A DNA stretch of 64,000 bases, taken from positions 1 to 64,000 of the forward strand of contig JAJECX010000038.1 in the NCBI GenBank assembly GCA_022821805.1, in the 5' to 3' direction. The notes under the pieces are model-generated. The model saw only the letters and a list, made by a program, of their open reading frames with translations. It made no database searches and was not told where the DNA came from. The first letter of the stretch is position 1; the number at the start of each line of letters is the position of its first letter. The position numbers and the translations under genes were made by a program. Shown here in pieces: positions 32,962 to 42,018 of this stretch. This DNA comes from Anaerolineae bacterium (GTDB taxonomy: Bacteria > Chloroflexota > Anaerolineae > Aggregatilineales > Phototrophicaceae).

Positions 32962-33213
32962 ATGGATGGCAAAACACAGCTTGTCGGCTGGATTGAAGGT
33001 GCCAAAGTCCGCGGAAGCGCGCCCCTGCTGCTGACGCTGCTGGATGCCTTTGAGCCGCTGGCGCCGGCGCTGGCGCAGGGTCTGCTGGTGGCGCAGCCGC
33101 TGGCGAAACTTTGGCGCGGCGCCGACGCGTTTGGCGCGCTCGCCGACCTGCTGGAAGAGCCGGAGGGCTTGCGGGAATTGCGGCGGCAGCTGGCTGACGA
33201 CGGGGCGGAGTAA
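32962..33213 (+). CDS. Small hypothetical protein, first gene of the MutL operon
   Basis: 83 residues from the ATG at 32962 (MDGKTQLVGWIEGAKVRGSAPLLLTLLDAFEPLAPALAQGLL). Leu/Ala-rich with two amphipathic helices and a charged C-terminus (EEPEGLRELRRQLADDGAE); it is not clearly a membrane protein. Its stop is 5 bases before the next start, and it has the same GC-rich composition and codon style as the following genes, which supports it being real. The family was not recognised. Confidence 0.55.
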   Translation: MDGKTQLVGWIEGAKVRGSAPLLLTLLDAFEPLAPALAQGLLVAQPLAKLWRGADAFGALADLLEEPEGLRELRRQLADDGAE

Positions 33214-33218
33214 GCGGA

Positions 33219-34037
33219 TTGGACGATACAACCCTGCAGGTCTACAGCCTCCTGTTCGTATTCGCGACGGTGGTGCTGGTCTACACCGCGCGTTTCTTCC
33301 AGGCGCGGCGCGGGCGGCGGCGCAGGCAGCGTCAAATCGCCGGCTTTGAGCGAATCCCGCAGTGGACGACGCAAAGCATCGAATCGAACAGACCGCTGCA
33401 TTTGGCTTATGGCGGCGCGGCGGTCGGCGGCGACAATACGCCGGTGACGCTGGCGGGCGCTGAGTTCTTTCATCAGGTGATCGAAGGGGCGAACGCCAGC
33501 GATGCGTCGCCGCTGGTGACGATGTCGGCGCCGGAGACGATTCCGCTGGGGCAAGATACGCTGCGGCGCGCCTGGCATAAGGGCGATACGCTTTCGCGCG
33601 CGCGCTGGCTTCCGCCGGGTCTGGCTTATGCCGGCGCGGTGACGGCTTCGATGGCCGATGACGAGCCGACGGCGCATATCATGGCTGGGCAATTTGGCCC
33701 CGAGTTGGCGCTGCTGCTGGATAGCGCCAGCCGCCACGGGCAGCCTTCTCTGGCGGTCAGCGACCGGTTGGACGGGGGGGCGGTGGCGTATGCGATGGCC
33801 GATTACGTCTTGATCGGCGAAGAGCTCTATGCGGCGGCCGGCTACCTCGCCGAGGATTCGCCGGCGCGCGCCGATGCGGCCGTGCTCGATGTTTGGCGCG
33901 CTTTGATTCTCTTGGGCGTGACGGCGCTGCTGCTCTTGGAGTTTAGCAAGCAGCTTGCCGTCTTGAGTGGACCCCTGGTGGCGGTTGTCGCGGCGATTTT
34001 GGTCCTGCTGGGCCTCGTCAGCTACCGGAGGCGCTAG
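33219..34037 (+). CDS. Membrane protein of unknown function (DUF6754-like) in MutL operon
   Basis: 272 residues, start TTG at 33219 with GGAG upstream. One N-terminal helix (VYSLLFVFATVVLVYTARFF), a basic stretch (RRGRRRRQRQ), a soluble alpha-beta domain (about 35-225), and two C-terminal helices (ALILLGVTALLLLEF and a VAAILVLLGLVSY segment). The opening and the following HLAYGGAAVGGDNTPVTLAGAEFF recall DUF6754 proteins of Chloroflexota; this match is from memory. Position between two tightly spaced genes (5 and 3 bases) puts it in the operon that ends with the MutL-like ATPase. Confidence 0.65.
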   Translation: MDDTTLQVYSLLFVFATVVLVYTARFFQARRGRRRRQRQIAGFERIPQWTTQSIESNRPLHLAYGGAAVGGDNTPVTLAGAEFFHQVIEGANASDASPLVTMSAPETIPLGQDTLRRAWHKGDTLSRARWLPPGLAYAGAVTASMADDEPTAHIMAGQFGPELALLLDSASRHGQPSLAVSDRLDGGAVAYAMADYVLIGEELYAAAGYLAEDSPARADAAVLDVWRALILLGVTALLLLEFSKQLAVLSGPLVAVVAAILVLLGLVSYRRR

Positions 34038-34040
34038 CGA

Positions 34041-34694
34041 ATGGGTCTCGGGTCGCGCGCCGGCTTGTCCGCCTTTGTCGCCTTTATGGTCGGCGTCGTC
34101 ACCATACTCAGCTTGCTCTTGGGTGACAATCCGGCGCTGTTTGGCGATCAGCCGGGGAGCGACGAATTGGCGCGGCGGCTGGCTTTGCCCGGCGATGTCC
34201 TGTTGCGGCTGGTTGTGATTGTCGTCGCCGTCAGCATCGTCATCGGCATCGCCAATCTCTTGTTTGTGCATATCGGTCGTCTGGCGCGCCGCAAGTTCAT
34301 CAGCGCCGTATTGCTGGCGAGTTTCGGCTTCACGATTTACTGGTATGTGACCAGGCAAGGCGATACGAGCTTGTTGGAAGCGGTGCAAGTTCCGATTGAA
34401 TCTTCGCTGGCGGCGCTGCTGTTTTTGTCGCTGGCCTTAGGGGGCGCGCGCGTCATGCGGAAGCGCGCCGATATCTGGGGCATGCTCTTCGTTGCGGTCG
34501 CGCTGGTTGTTCTGCTAGGCAGCCTGCCGCTGGCGGAGTTGGCGCCGGTCAAAGCCTGGAGCGACTGGCTGATGTCGGCGCCGGTCAGCGCCGGCGCGCG
34601 CGCGCTGCTGCTGGGCATTGCGCTGGGCGCGGTTGTCGCCGGTGTGCGCGCCTTGCTGGGGCAGGACCGCGCTTACCGCGCTTACCGCGGTTAG
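34041..34694 (+). CDS. Six-helix membrane protein in MutL operon
   Basis: 217 residues with about six hydrophobic segments (LSAFVAFMVGVVTILSLLLG, VLLRLVVIVVAVSIVIGIANLLF, FISAVLLASFGFTIYWYV, SLAALLFLSLALG, MLFVAVALVVLLGSL, ALLLGIALGAVVAGVRALL). A short external segment after helix 1 contains GDNPALFGDQPGSDELA. It starts three bases after the previous stop. No transporter signature or catalytic motif was found. Confidence 0.65.
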   Translation: MGLGSRAGLSAFVAFMVGVVTILSLLLGDNPALFGDQPGSDELARRLALPGDVLLRLVVIVVAVSIVIGIANLLFVHIGRLARRKFISAVLLASFGFTIYWYVTRQGDTSLLEAVQVPIESSLAALLFLSLALGGARVMRKRADIWGMLFVAVALVVLLGSLPLAELAPVKAWSDWLMSAPVSAGARALLLGIALGAVVAGVRALLGQDRAYRAYRG

Positions 34695-34795
34695 GCGATG
34701 GATATTTGCCGGACCGGCGCAAAACAGTCCGCCGTACTCGGGAAGCGCATTAAGCCCTTCGCTATTGCGCTTGATGGAGTTTGTAAAACCGATAG

Positions 34796-36784
34796 ATGAG
34801 CGAAGAATTTAACTGGCTGGAATACGCTGAGCCGGAGGAAAGCGCCCCTGAGCTGCCGCAGCGCAGCGGTCGGCGTCGCATTCTGCCGCGCTTGCCGTCT
34901 TTGCCTCGCCCGCGGCTTCCCCGCTTGCCCGGAAAGCCGCGCAAGCCGCGCATGCCGCGCCTGCCCAAGCTGGCGCTTTTGTGGCGGCGGCGTGGGGAGG
35001 CGGCGCTAGAGCAGCCGTCTGCTACTGATCTGCTGGGCGGTCATGACGAGCGATCGCTGGACGAATTGGACGATCGCTTGCTCAGCTTGCGTGAACGCTC
35101 GGTCGCCAGTTCGCAGCCGAGCGCCGATTCGCGGCAGGCGCTTTATGATGTCGATGATGTATTGGTGACGCCGGAAATCCTGGAGAAGCCGGGCGGCGTT
35201 ATCAGCGCGGTTGCGCTATCGAAAGCGCAGCAGCAGCAGGTGGAATTGCTGCGGGATATCGTCGGCGGAGCGCCGCAAGCGGATGAACCTGGCGGAGGCC
35301 GCCTGTTTCGCAGCGCCCCCGTCTTCTCGCTGAGCGCGGTTCCGCGTGTTGTCGGCACGGGCATTCTGCTATTGATGGCGTCATTGCCATTTGTCTCGTC
35401 GGATTTCTCCGAGGGCGAACTTCCGCCTTCGGATTTCGCCGAGGATCGTCCCGGTCCGACTACCGTATATAACCTGCTGGACAATTTGTCGGCCGACGAT
35501 TTCGTGCTAATCGGATTCGAATATGGACCCACGTCCGCTGGCGAACTGGACCCGATCGCCGATCTCATGCTTCGTCATATCGTGGCGCAGCGTGCCGTAC
35601 CGCTGATCGTCAGCAGCAACCCGATCGCGATTGCGCGCGCGCAGAATATCATCCGCGAGATCAATCGCTCGGTTGCTTCGACCGAGCTTAGTCTGGAGCG
35701 CGGCGCCGATTATCACATTCTGCGCTACTTGCCGGGCGGCTCGCTGGGGCTGCGCGAATTGAGCGAAAATTTCGCTGATGTCGTTAGGGTTTCCGCAAAG
35801 GGAGAACTGACCGGGCTGGAATTCGCATCGCTGAGTGAGATGTCGCTTATCGTGCTAATCGCAGAATATGCGGAAGATATGCGCAATTGGGCAGAGCAGG
35901 TGATTTCCGAGGCCGACGGTGCGCGCCTGCTCGCGGCCACTGGTTATGCGGCGGCGCCAATTGCCCAAGTCTACGCCGATACCATGGATGGGATCACCGG
36001 CTTGGTGGTGGGCTATCGCGATGCCTACACATACGGTGAAAAGCTGGAATTGAACTTCGGCGAGCTGCCGCAAGCCCAGCCGGAGGTCGAGCCAGCGTTG
36101 CCAGAAACCGCTCCCGTTTCGCCGGTGGAGCGCGCCCCGGCAACGGCGCAGCCGCCTCCGACCGAGACAGCGATTCCGAGCGCCACGCAGCTGACAACGG
36201 CCACGCCGGAACCGACAGTGACGTCGCCGCCAACGGCGACCCAATTGCCAACCGCAACCGCCACGCTTGAGACCATCCGCATCGTCGAAGTGACTTCGCC
36301 GCAGCAAGTGCGGATTCGGCGCGGTCCGACAACGGCGGATGACATTCTGCAGCTGGCGCGGGCGGGCGACTCCTTTGAGGTGACCGGCGCAAATGGCGAT
36401 GGAAGCTGGTATAGCATTGCATTGTCGAATGGTCTCGAAGGCTGGATCGCCGCGTTTCTGGTGGAAGAACGCACCGTGACTGTAGTGGAGTTTCAGTCTG
36501 GTCAAGCGAGCGCCTCGGCAAACCTTTCAGATGAGCGCGTCTTTTTGTGGCTGGAAAGCATTGTCAGCCTGGGGAAGACGCGTCCGCGCTTCTATCAGTC
36601 CGATTCACCGGTTCCTGGCGACGAGCTGGAATATATCTGGATGCGCGACCGCTCGCGGGAGGTCCCGCGGCTTCGCGCCATGACCTTCGGAACGTTGGCG
36701 GCGACTTTGCTGATCGCCGTTGGCAATGTATTTTATGCGCTTGCAGCGCTGCGTCGGCGCGGGCGCGACGCGCAAAGCGAGTAA
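34796..36784 (+). CDS. Large membrane protein with Arg/Pro-rich N-terminus and SH3-like domain
   Basis: 662 residues. Residues about 18-68 are PRLP-type repeats (RPRLPRLPGKPRKPRMPRLP), strongly basic and cytoplasmic. A helix near 185-205 (VVGTGILLLMASLPFVSS) leads to an external domain (TVYNLLDNLSADDFVLIGFEYG...) of unknown type, then a Thr/Pro-rich linker, a bacterial SH3 domain (VRIRRGPTTADDILQLARAGDSFEVTG...GWIAAFLVEE, about 490-550) and a final helix (LAATLLIAVGNVFYALAAL). Bacterial SH3 domains bind cell-wall material, so it may connect the membrane complex to the envelope. The 100 bases before it hold no gene. Confidence 0.65.
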   Translation: MSEEFNWLEYAEPEESAPELPQRSGRRRILPRLPSLPRPRLPRLPGKPRKPRMPRLPKLALLWRRRGEAALEQPSATDLLGGHDERSLDELDDRLLSLRERSVASSQPSADSRQALYDVDDVLVTPEILEKPGGVISAVALSKAQQQQVELLRDIVGGAPQADEPGGGRLFRSAPVFSLSAVPRVVGTGILLLMASLPFVSSDFSEGELPPSDFAEDRPGPTTVYNLLDNLSADDFVLIGFEYGPTSAGELDPIADLMLRHIVAQRAVPLIVSSNPIAIARAQNIIREINRSVASTELSLERGADYHILRYLPGGSLGLRELSENFADVVRVSAKGELTGLEFASLSEMSLIVLIAEYAEDMRNWAEQVISEADGARLLAATGYAAAPIAQVYADTMDGITGLVVGYRDAYTYGEKLELNFGELPQAQPEVEPALPETAPVSPVERAPATAQPPPTETAIPSATQLTTATPEPTVTSPPTATQLPTATATLETIRIVEVTSPQQVRIRRGPTTADDILQLARAGDSFEVTGANGDGSWYSIALSNGLEGWIAAFLVEERTVTVVEFQSGQASASANLSDERVFLWLESIVSLGKTRPRFYQSDSPVPGDELEYIWMRDRSREVPRLRAMTFGTLAATLLIAVGNVFYALAALRRRGRDAQSE

Positions 36785-36797
36785 TGGGTCCGGCTTG

Positions 36798-37478
36798 ATG
36801 GCAGAGAACACAGTAGCGCTCGTCAGCTTCGTTTTGACCCTGATGGTCTTCAGTTATTTGTTGGGAGACCTGCCGCTGATCGGCATTCTGTATCGCGTGG
36901 CTGTCTACATTTTCGTGGGCATGACTGCCGCCTTTACCTTGGTCGTAAGCTACGAAGGCGTGATCTTGCCATACCTTCAGGATATTCAGAACGTTGAGAC
37001 GAGTTGGACGACGCTGGGCAATGCGGCTGATGTAGCCATCTTCTTCACCGCGCTGCTATTTGGATTGCTGCTGCTGCTGAAGCCGATACGATCGCTGACC
37101 TGGCTGACCAACAGCGTATACGCCGTGGTGATTGTCGTTGGCGCCTCGGTTGCGGTGGTCGGCGCCTTGAACGGCACAATATTTCCCTTGCTTCAGGCGA
37201 CCGCTGCAATTCCAGAGGATCTAACGGCGGACTTTAGCGCCATGGTTGATACGCTGATTATCTTCATCGGCACGATGTCGGCTTTGTTCTATTTTCATTA
37301 CCAGGTACGCGCGAATGGCGCTGGGGGCGAGCAGCAGAGCCGCCTCAGCCGCGGTTTTCGCCATATTGGCAAAGTGTTTATTGTGACGGCTTTGGGCGCT
37401 ATCTACGCATCTATGATCTTGAGCAGCCTGACGATTCTCACCGAGCGGATCAGCTTCCTGTTTCAGATTGGCGCCTGA
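36798..37478 (+). CDS. Membrane protein of unknown function in MutL operon
   Basis: 226 residues from the ATG at 36798 (MAENTVALVSFVLTLMVFSYLLGDLPLIGILYRV); a frame extending to 36720 overlaps the previous gene and is unlikely. Six or so hydrophobic segments include VAVYIFVGMTAAFTLVV and VAIFFTALLFGLLLLL, the last near the C-terminus (FIVTALGAIYASMILSSLTIL). It ends three bases before the MutL-like start. The arrangement is like a small channel or assembly subunit; function unknown. Confidence 0.65.
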   Translation: MAENTVALVSFVLTLMVFSYLLGDLPLIGILYRVAVYIFVGMTAAFTLVVSYEGVILPYLQDIQNVETSWTTLGNAADVAIFFTALLFGLLLLLKPIRSLTWLTNSVYAVVIVVGASVAVVGALNGTIFPLLQATAAIPEDLTADFSAMVDTLIIFIGTMSALFYFHYQVRANGAGGEQQSRLSRGFRHIGKVFIVTALGAIYASMILSSLTILTERISFLFQIGA

Positions 37479-37481
37479 TTC

Positions 37482-39227
37482 ATGAACGAGTCAGGCATCA
37501 ACTCGATTCTGGCCGCGGACTTCGGCAGCGTTAACACGCGCGCCATGCTGATCGAACAGGTCGATGGCGAGTATCGGTTGGTCGGGCAGGGTATTGGACG
37601 TACTACGATGGGCAGGTCCACGGAGGATGCCTATCAAGGCTTGGCAGCGATACTTCGGAAGATGAGCGAATCGACCGGACGCCGGTTCTTCGATGAAGCT
37701 GGTCAATTGATTCGACCGGAACAAAGCGACCGCGTCGGCGTCGATTATTTCCTCACGACGACTAGCGCAGGTCAACCCTTGCGCGCCGTGTTGGTTGGCT
37801 TGTATCCGCAGGTCAGCATTGCGGCGGCGCGGCGCGCGATCGCTCCATTTTACATTGATGCCGTCGCCGAGGTTCATCTCGAAGACGGCTTGGGCGCCAA
37901 GGGCCGTCTCAACCGCATTATCCATAGCCGGCCACAGCTGATCTTCATCACCGGCGGAACCGATGGCGGCGCGCGCGCAGTTTTGCTGGAAATGCTTGCG
38001 CTAACGCGCGAGGCAGTCTTGTTGATGCCGCAGAGTAACAGACCGACGGTCCTATATGCCGGAAACAGCAGCTTGGCGATTTCTGCGCGCGAGATGCTGA
38101 GCCAGCAGGTTGAAGTCCTGATCGCGCCCAACATTCGGCAAGGCGACGGCGAGGCGCTGGATCCAGTGCAATCTGTGCTCACTGGCAACTTTGACAATGT
38201 CAAACGGCATAGCAAGAGTTTCCAGCGAATCGCGTCAATGTCTGATTCCGGCTTGACGCCGACCGCGCGCGGCGTCGAGACACTGACTGCGTTTTTCGCC
38301 CGTTCACTGGACAAGGGAGTGTTGACAATCGACTGTGGAAGCGCGCGGACGATGCTGTCACTGGCGCGACAGGGGACAGTGCAAACCGTCGTCCAAAACG
38401 ATCTTGGCCTTGGGCATAGCGCTGCCGCAGCGCTCGAGCTGATTGGCGACGAAGAAATCGCGCGCTGGCTGCCGTTTCATCCGCGCAAAGGAGAGTTAGC
38501 GCAATACACGCTGAACAAAGGTTTGCGTTCGTCCAGCGCGCCGCTGGATATGCGCGAGCGCTATATCGAATACGCGCTGCTGCGAGCCGCTATCCGCCAG
38601 ATGAAGCCTGAGTTAGGTCAGCTTGATGGCGCGCAGATTGGCTTGGTCTTATTGGCTGGCGCGACATTGACTGGCAGCGGGATTGGCGCGCTTGATATGC
38701 TCTTGCTGGCGGATGCGCTTGAATTTGAAGGCGTCGTCGAGGTCAAGTCGGATCGATTCGGCGTTTTGCCGACGCTGGGGACATTAGCTTCGGTTGCGCC
38801 AAAGGCGGTCATTCAGTTGATCATCGGCAATGCGCTTGAGCACGTGGGTTCTCTGGTCCGCGTATCCGGGCGGGCGGCGGCGGGAGAAACAGCGGTCAAG
38901 GTAAAAGCGATGCGGGAGAAGGGCGAGACAATTGAGCGCGAAGTCCTCGCGGGCGATGTCTGGCATTTGCCAGCGCCAGCCGCGAGCGCTATCGATCTGC
39001 GCATGCAGACGCGGCGTGGATTGTCTATCGGCGGGAAGCGGCGGCTGCGCCTTCAGGCGCGGGGCGGGCGCGGCGGCGCGCTGATCGACGCGCGGCTGGA
39101 TGCGCAAGCGGGGTCGAAGACGATGACCGAGCGGGCAGTGAATATGCTGCGCTGGTACGCGGCGGTTACCGGGCAGGAAGGTCCCGTGGCGATTCCCGAA
39201 AGTTGGCTGGAGGGGGTGGATGCTTAG
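37482..39227 (+). CDS. MutL-like (glutamate mutase L family) ASKHA ATPase
   Basis: 581 residues. An actin/Hsp70-type nucleotide fold is visible: phosphate-1 loop ILAADFGSVNTRAMLI (about 8-23), a second glycine loop FITGGTDGGARAVLLE, and TIDCGSARTMLSLA and LVLLAGATLTGSGIG further on. The order matches the MutL family encoded beside coenzyme-B12 glutamate mutase, thought to reactivate or assemble that mutase. No glutamate mutase (MutS/MutE) gene is near; five upstream genes encode mostly membrane proteins instead. A role in assembling or powering this membrane complex is inferred. It is the last gene of the operon. Confidence 0.82.
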   Translation: MNESGINSILAADFGSVNTRAMLIEQVDGEYRLVGQGIGRTTMGRSTEDAYQGLAAILRKMSESTGRRFFDEAGQLIRPEQSDRVGVDYFLTTTSAGQPLRAVLVGLYPQVSIAAARRAIAPFYIDAVAEVHLEDGLGAKGRLNRIIHSRPQLIFITGGTDGGARAVLLEMLALTREAVLLMPQSNRPTVLYAGNSSLAISAREMLSQQVEVLIAPNIRQGDGEALDPVQSVLTGNFDNVKRHSKSFQRIASMSDSGLTPTARGVETLTAFFARSLDKGVLTIDCGSARTMLSLARQGTVQTVVQNDLGLGHSAAAALELIGDEEIARWLPFHPRKGELAQYTLNKGLRSSSAPLDMRERYIEYALLRAAIRQMKPELGQLDGAQIGLVLLAGATLTGSGIGALDMLLLADALEFEGVVEVKSDRFGVLPTLGTLASVAPKAVIQLIIGNALEHVGSLVRVSGRAAAGETAVKVKAMREKGETIEREVLAGDVWHLPAPAASAIDLRMQTRRGLSIGGKRRLRLQARGGRGGALIDARLDAQAGSKTMTERAVNMLRWYAAVTGQEGPVAIPESWLEGVDA

Positions 39228-39389
39228 CGCTAGATTTGCTGGCGCGTCTTTGATGAAACTGCATACTGTTCAATAGATTTTCAACCCTGTGCGATATACT
39301 AGAATTAGGCGCTATCGTTTGATTTTGCATCGGTAATGTGCTAATTTTGCCGACGAGGTAGCGCGTAAGACTGATTTTGATCGGTAGAG

Positions 39390-39407
39390 GCTTTTCGTGC
39401 GAAAAGC
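39390..39407. promoter_or_regulatory. Small perfect hairpin before 79-residue ORF
   Basis: GCTTTTC, GTGC loop, GAAAAGC; it ends 10 bases before the ATG at 39417, in an AT-rich intergenic stretch (39228-39416) that holds nothing else obvious. Could affect translation of the ORF; no T-run follows. Confidence 0.4.
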
Positions 39408-39416
39408 AACAGTCCA

Positions 39417-39656
39417 ATGCTCAGCGTTTCGCAATTGCGAACAATTCAATGGACTCGTGAAACTTCTCAGATTGATAGTATTCAAATGCTTGCTGTTGCC
39501 AATACAATGTTGATTTCTCCTCCGTTTTGGACAAACCTCAAGGAAGGTCAAATTCGTTCGGATCATGTTCTCTATGACGGTCGCTCTTACCTAATTGTTT
39601 ACGTTTGTTTGACCGCCGAAGATGAAATTCTATTGGAGATTTTGCAAGTTCAATAG
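39417..39656 (+). CDS. Small hypothetical protein
   Basis: 79 residues, MLSVSQLRTIQWTRETSQID..., with a beta-strand-rich second half (VLYDGRSYLIVYVCLTAEDEILLEIL) that vaguely recalls small RelE-like or related toxins, but no family is recognised. AT-rich compared with neighbours. A start at an internal Met (residue 24) is possible. It precedes another small ORF by 17 bases in the same direction, so the two could be a two-gene unit. Confidence 0.4.
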   Translation: MLSVSQLRTIQWTRETSQIDSIQMLAVANTMLISPPFWTNLKEGQIRSDHVLYDGRSYLIVYVCLTAEDEILLEILQVQ

Positions 39657-39673
39657 CTGAAATGGAATGATTT

Positions 39674-39874
39674 ATGGTGTACGAATATACACAAGAGATT
39701 CGCGACCAGCAGGCTGTAGTAAAGCGTGAGCTCGAAAAACTGGGCAGAATGCGTCGGGAACATCTCATCGCCACCGGACAGATGCCCACGGCGCAAGACG
39801 TCGCTGCTTTTCTCAAAGAGAACGGCATTGCTCCCGAGCAGCAGCCCAGCCAGAAAGAATCCTCACCTAGCTAG
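39674..39874 (+). CDS. Small hypothetical protein
   Basis: 66 residues (MVYEYTQEIRDQQAVVKRELEKLGRMRREHL...QDVAAFLKENGIAPE), mostly charged helix followed by a disordered Gln/Ser-rich tail. No domain recognised. GGAATG lies upstream of the ATG. It is the second of two small ORFs and is convergent with the sugar permease ending at 39932. Confidence 0.45.
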   Translation: MVYEYTQEIRDQQAVVKRELEKLGRMRREHLIATGQMPTAQDVAAFLKENGIAPEQQPSQKESSPS

Positions 39875-39931
39875 CGCCTAGGTCCCTACAACATATTTGC
39901 AGTCTATAAGTTCTGCGGGAATGCGGCGGGG

Positions 39932-40843
39932 TTATTTCACGGCGCCCATGGTTAAGCCGTCGACCACATTCTTGCGAATGAACAGCGCCAGGAAGAAGAT
40001 CGGCACCATCACGACTAGACCGGCGGCTGCCATCAACTCCCACATGATTCCCAGCGCGCCTCGCGTGGTCATGAGCGCCACTTGCATCGTGCGCATCTCG
40101 CGCCCGATGATGAGGGCGAAGAGGAATTCGTTCCAGGACATGATAAAGGCGAAAACCGACGCGACCAGCACACCCGGTCGGATCAGCGGCAATGAGATGA
40201 AGAACAAGATCTGAAAGTCGTTGCAGCCATCGACGAAGGCGGCTTCTTCAATTTCGCCGGGCAAAGCGTCGACGAAGCCCTTGATCATCCAGATGGCATA
40301 GGGCAGGACGATCGACATATTGACGATGATCAAGCCGAGCCGCGTGCCGAGAAGCGGGCTGCCAAAGACCTCCAAGGTGCGGAAGAGGGTGAAGAAGGGG
40401 ATGGCGACAACGATGGCGGGGATGAATTGCGTAGTCAGGATCCAGACGAGTAAAACGCCATTGCCAAAGAAGCTGTAGCGGCTGAAGGCGTAGGCGGCGA
40501 GTGTCGCCAGCGGTATGGCAATCAGGATGGTGGCGCCGGAGACGACGACGCTGTTGACGACGCTGGGGAACATATCGCGGCCCAACTCGCCGCGCTCGCG
40601 ATCGGTCCCTTCATTCATAATCACGGTATAGTCGGCGAATATCACGCGGAAATTGTCAAGCGTCGGCTGAAACACGATTTCGGTAGAATAGGCTTTTTCT
40701 CGCGGCTTGATGGAGGTAAGCGCCAACCAGATGATCGGCAGCATGATGAAGGCGATGATCAGAAGCAGCGCCAGCGTCTCAAGGACTCTAAGGCTTTGGA
40801 GGCGGAAGCTGCTTGGGTTCTGACCGATCGTGCTTGCAGTCAT
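39932..40843 (-). CDS. Carbohydrate ABC transporter permease (MalG-type)
   Basis: 303 residues with about six helices and the EAA loop EIEEAAFVDGCNDFQILFFISLPL. The signature ending (NVVDGLTMGAVK) is typical of MalG-type subunits. Forms the channel with the MalF-type subunit encoded 9 bases upstream and receives substrate from the binding protein at 42019-43371. No ATPase gene is linked. Confidence 0.9.
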   Translation of the reverse strand: MTASTIGQNPSSFRLQSLRVLETLALLLIIAFIMLPIIWLALTSIKPREKAYSTEIVFQPTLDNFRVIFADYTVIMNEGTDRERGELGRDMFPSVVNSVVVSGATILIAIPLATLAAYAFSRYSFFGNGVLLVWILTTQFIPAIVVAIPFFTLFRTLEVFGSPLLGTRLGLIIVNMSIVLPYAIWMIKGFVDALPGEIEEAAFVDGCNDFQILFFISLPLIRPGVLVASVFAFIMSWNEFLFALIIGREMRTMQVALMTTRGALGIMWELMAAAGLVVMVPIFFLALFIRKNVVDGLTMGAVK

Positions 40844-40852
40844 CAGATAATC

Positions 40853-41824
40853 TCAATCGCGATTCAGCACCAGCGAAACATAAAGCGCCGCGCAGACAGT
40901 AAGCACGACAACCAATATGTAGGACATGGCCGAGGCGTAACCAATATCGAGGCTGCGGACGAAGCCGATTTGATGGATGTAGTAGTTGATGGTCTGGGTG
41001 GCGCGGACGGGACCGCCGCCGGTCATGGTGACTACCTGGTCGAACATTTTGAGCGAGAAGATCGTCTTGAGCATGGTGACGATCAGGATGACCGATCGCA
41101 GCAGCGGCAGGGTGACGCGGAAGAATATCTGAAGGCGGTTGGCGCCGTCGATGCGGGCGGCTTCATATATCTGCTCGTCGATCGAACCGAGCGCGCCGAC
41201 GAACATCAGGGCGATCAAGGGCGCCCAGCCCCAGGTTTCGCTCATGGCAAGCATGAAGAGCGCCCAAAACTTGTCGCCCAGCCAGACGATCGACTCGCTA
41301 ATCAGCGGAATCTCGACGAGAGGCAGGGCGTTGATAATGGACAGCAGGGCATTGATGGGCGCCACAATCAACTGGTCGATGAGCAGGTCGTAGATTCCGT
41401 ATTCTTCGTTGAGCATGAAGCGCCAGCTGAAGCCTTTGAGCGCGGGACTAACGGCGAAGGGGAAGATCAGCAGGACTTTGGTCAGGGTATGGAGGCGGCC
41501 GCCCTTTTGCACGATGACGGCGATGAACAAGCCAATGATGACGGACAGCGCGACGCTGATGACGGTGAACCAAAAGGTGACATAGAGACTGTTGATGAAG
41601 CGCGAGTCGTTGAAAGCCAGGGCGTAGTTGTTGAGCGAAAGCAGGTTCCAATCAATGTGGATGCCATTTTCGCCGATCTGAATGGCGAATTGGGCGGGCC
41701 TGCGCAGATTATATTTGTGAAAGCTGAAATAAAGCGCAGCCAGTAAGGGATAAATTGTAGTCAAGACTATGATCAACAGGGCGGGACCCACAAGCACCCA
41801 AGGGACCCAGCGTTTCTTGCGCAT
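40853..41824 (-). CDS. Carbohydrate ABC transporter permease (MalF-type)
   Basis: 323 residues from the ATG at 41824 (MRKKRWVPWVLVGPALLIIVLTTIYPLL). The frame continues 13 codons upstream but there it consists of family B repeat sequence, so the shorter start is used. Six helices, EAA loop EQIYEAARIDGANRLQIFFRVTLPLL. Second gene of the importer operon. Confidence 0.9.
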   Translation of the reverse strand: MRKKRWVPWVLVGPALLIIVLTTIYPLLAALYFSFHKYNLRRPAQFAIQIGENGIHIDWNLLSLNNYALAFNDSRFINSLYVTFWFTVISVALSVIIGLFIAVIVQKGGRLHTLTKVLLIFPFAVSPALKGFSWRFMLNEEYGIYDLLIDQLIVAPINALLSIINALPLVEIPLISESIVWLGDKFWALFMLAMSETWGWAPLIALMFVGALGSIDEQIYEAARIDGANRLQIFFRVTLPLLRSVILIVTMLKTIFSLKMFDQVVTMTGGGPVRATQTINYYIHQIGFVRSLDIGYASAMSYILVVVLTVCAALYVSLVLNRD

Positions 41825-41834
41825 CTCTATTCTT

Positions 41835-42013
41835 GCCCCCCATCCCCCAGCCCCTTCCCCCACAAGGAGGAAAGGGGAGCATGTCGAGCATCAACATACA
41901 GTTGTCTTTTGTGGCATTCGACATTGGAAAATGGATACGATGCCATGTGTCTCCAGGTGAAGCTATAGCCCCTCCCTCTTGATGGGGGAGGGGATTGGGG
42001 TGGGGGTGAACCC
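41835..42013. repeat. Two family B repeats between binding protein and permease genes
   Basis: A unit with CCCCATCCCCCAGCCCCTTC lies at 41835-41880. A compact unit (CCCCTCCCTCTTGATGGGGG, then AGGGGATTGGGGTGGGGGTG) lies at 41967-42013, ending at the stop of the binding protein gene. The second is the uninterrupted form of the unit that carries a family E element at 61505-61571. Confidence 0.8.
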
Positions 42014-42018
42014 CCGCT

